A stretch of DNA of 6,151 nt. Origin: Bifidobacterium breve (lineage in GTDB: Bacteria > Bacteroidota > Bacteroidia > Cytophagales > UBA9547). Every line of letters starts with the position of its first letter. Position 1 is the stretch's first letter. Both the position numbers and the translations under genes were made by a program. Positions 5,850 to 6,151 of this stretch are shown piece after piece. Location: contig CALPQG020000175.1 in NCBI GenBank assembly GCA_943325655.2, positions 1 through 6,151 of the forward strand. The letters are read 5' to 3'. The notes below the pieces were generated by a model. The model was not told the origin of the DNA and searched no databases. It worked only from the letters and a program-made list of their open reading frames with translations.

Positions 5850-6077
5850 AGGAGTGAATGGTCAATTTTGAAATTCTAAATTGTATGTTTAAATTGATAC
5901 CAAATACATTTTTAATATAGACCGTTTGTGTCAACTTTAATTTTATAATTCAGTAAATTTTATTTAGGATTAGGGGCGATTTTTTTAAATTAAATTGAAA
6001 AAAAATTTAGGTGATTTTTATAAAGATATAAATTTTCAATAGGAGCTTATTTACAATGTGTTATGAAATAAATATTA
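5850..6077. other. AT-rich intergenic stretch after nspC
   Basis: No open frame of note, RNA gene or convincing promoter is visible. There is a weak 6-bp hairpin (CAATTT with AAATTG, about 5863-5883), and runs of A and T around 5985-6010. I find no recognisable terminator for nspC. The stretch ends abruptly where GC-rich sequence begins near 6078. Confidence 0.6.
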
Positions 6078-6151
6078 GGGCGTTTCCGCCGCGGCGGATT
6101 GCGTGTTCGGCACTCGTCCCGATTTTTTCGGGAAGCTCAAACTCCCGAAGC
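6078..6151. repeat. GC-rich palindromic block, probably the edge of a dispersed repeat
   Basis: Counting bases, 46 of these 74 are G or C (62%), against clearly AT-rich DNA before it. It contains a perfect 14-bp palindrome, TCCGCCGCGGCGGA (6085-6098), and a hairpin CCCGA-TTTTT-TCGGG (6118-6132). The right arm of that hairpin can pair instead with a further segment: TTCGGGA (6127-6133) with TCCCGAA (6143-6149). The block is cut by the window end. Its composition and stacked palindromes resemble the GC-rich intergenic repeats seen in many Bacteroidota genomes; that resemblance is from memory, and no second copy lies in this window. A structured RNA or a terminator cluster for a gene to the right is the alternative. 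Confidence 0.5.

Overview
This 6.15-kb window is AT-rich chromosomal sequence that reads as Bacteroidota. Three things point there: promoter-like sites of the TTTG-N19/20-TAnnTTTG type, start codons with AT-rich leaders and no Shine-Dalgarno sequence, and a two-enzyme carboxyspermidine route to spermidine. The genus cannot be fixed from what is visible. I recognise five protein genes with confidence and see no tRNA, rRNA, CRISPR array or transposase.

Left half, minus strand, read right to left: recA (2792 to 1755), a hairpin terminator (about 1696 to 1655), a bestrophin-family anion channel (1637 to 774), and 19 bp later a beta-class carbonic anhydrase (754 to 110). The carbonic anhydrase stop codon runs straight into a perfect 8-bp tandem repeat of about 14 copies that fills the left edge of the window. 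The bestrophin and carbonic anhydrase genes look like one transcription unit that handles bicarbonate and CO2: the enzyme interconverts CO2 and HCO3- in the cytoplasm while the channel passes anions across the inner membrane.

Centre: a 544-bp divergent intergenic region (2793-3336). It carries two tandem Bacteroidota-type promoters aimed at recA, and between them a near-palindromic operator-like site that resembles an SOS box.

Right half, plus strand: a carboxyspermidine/carboxynorspermidine dehydrogenase (3337-4530) followed by carboxynorspermidine decarboxylase nspC (4713-5849). Together they convert a diamine plus aspartate semialdehyde to spermidine or norspermidine. The 182-bp gap between them is unusual: it holds a strong intrinsic terminator framed by an imperfect inverted repeat that starts just after one gene's stop and ends 6 bp before the next gene's ATG. 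After nspC there is about 230 bp of AT-rich sequence without a recognisable gene. The window then ends in an abrupt GC-rich block (about 62% G+C) full of short palindromes, probably the edge of a dispersed repeat.

The genes themselves belong to known families. The less ordinary material is the gene pairing (bestrophin with carbonic anhydrase) and the non-coding DNA: the octamer array, the inverted-repeat/terminator cassette, the recA control region and the GC-rich palindromic end.
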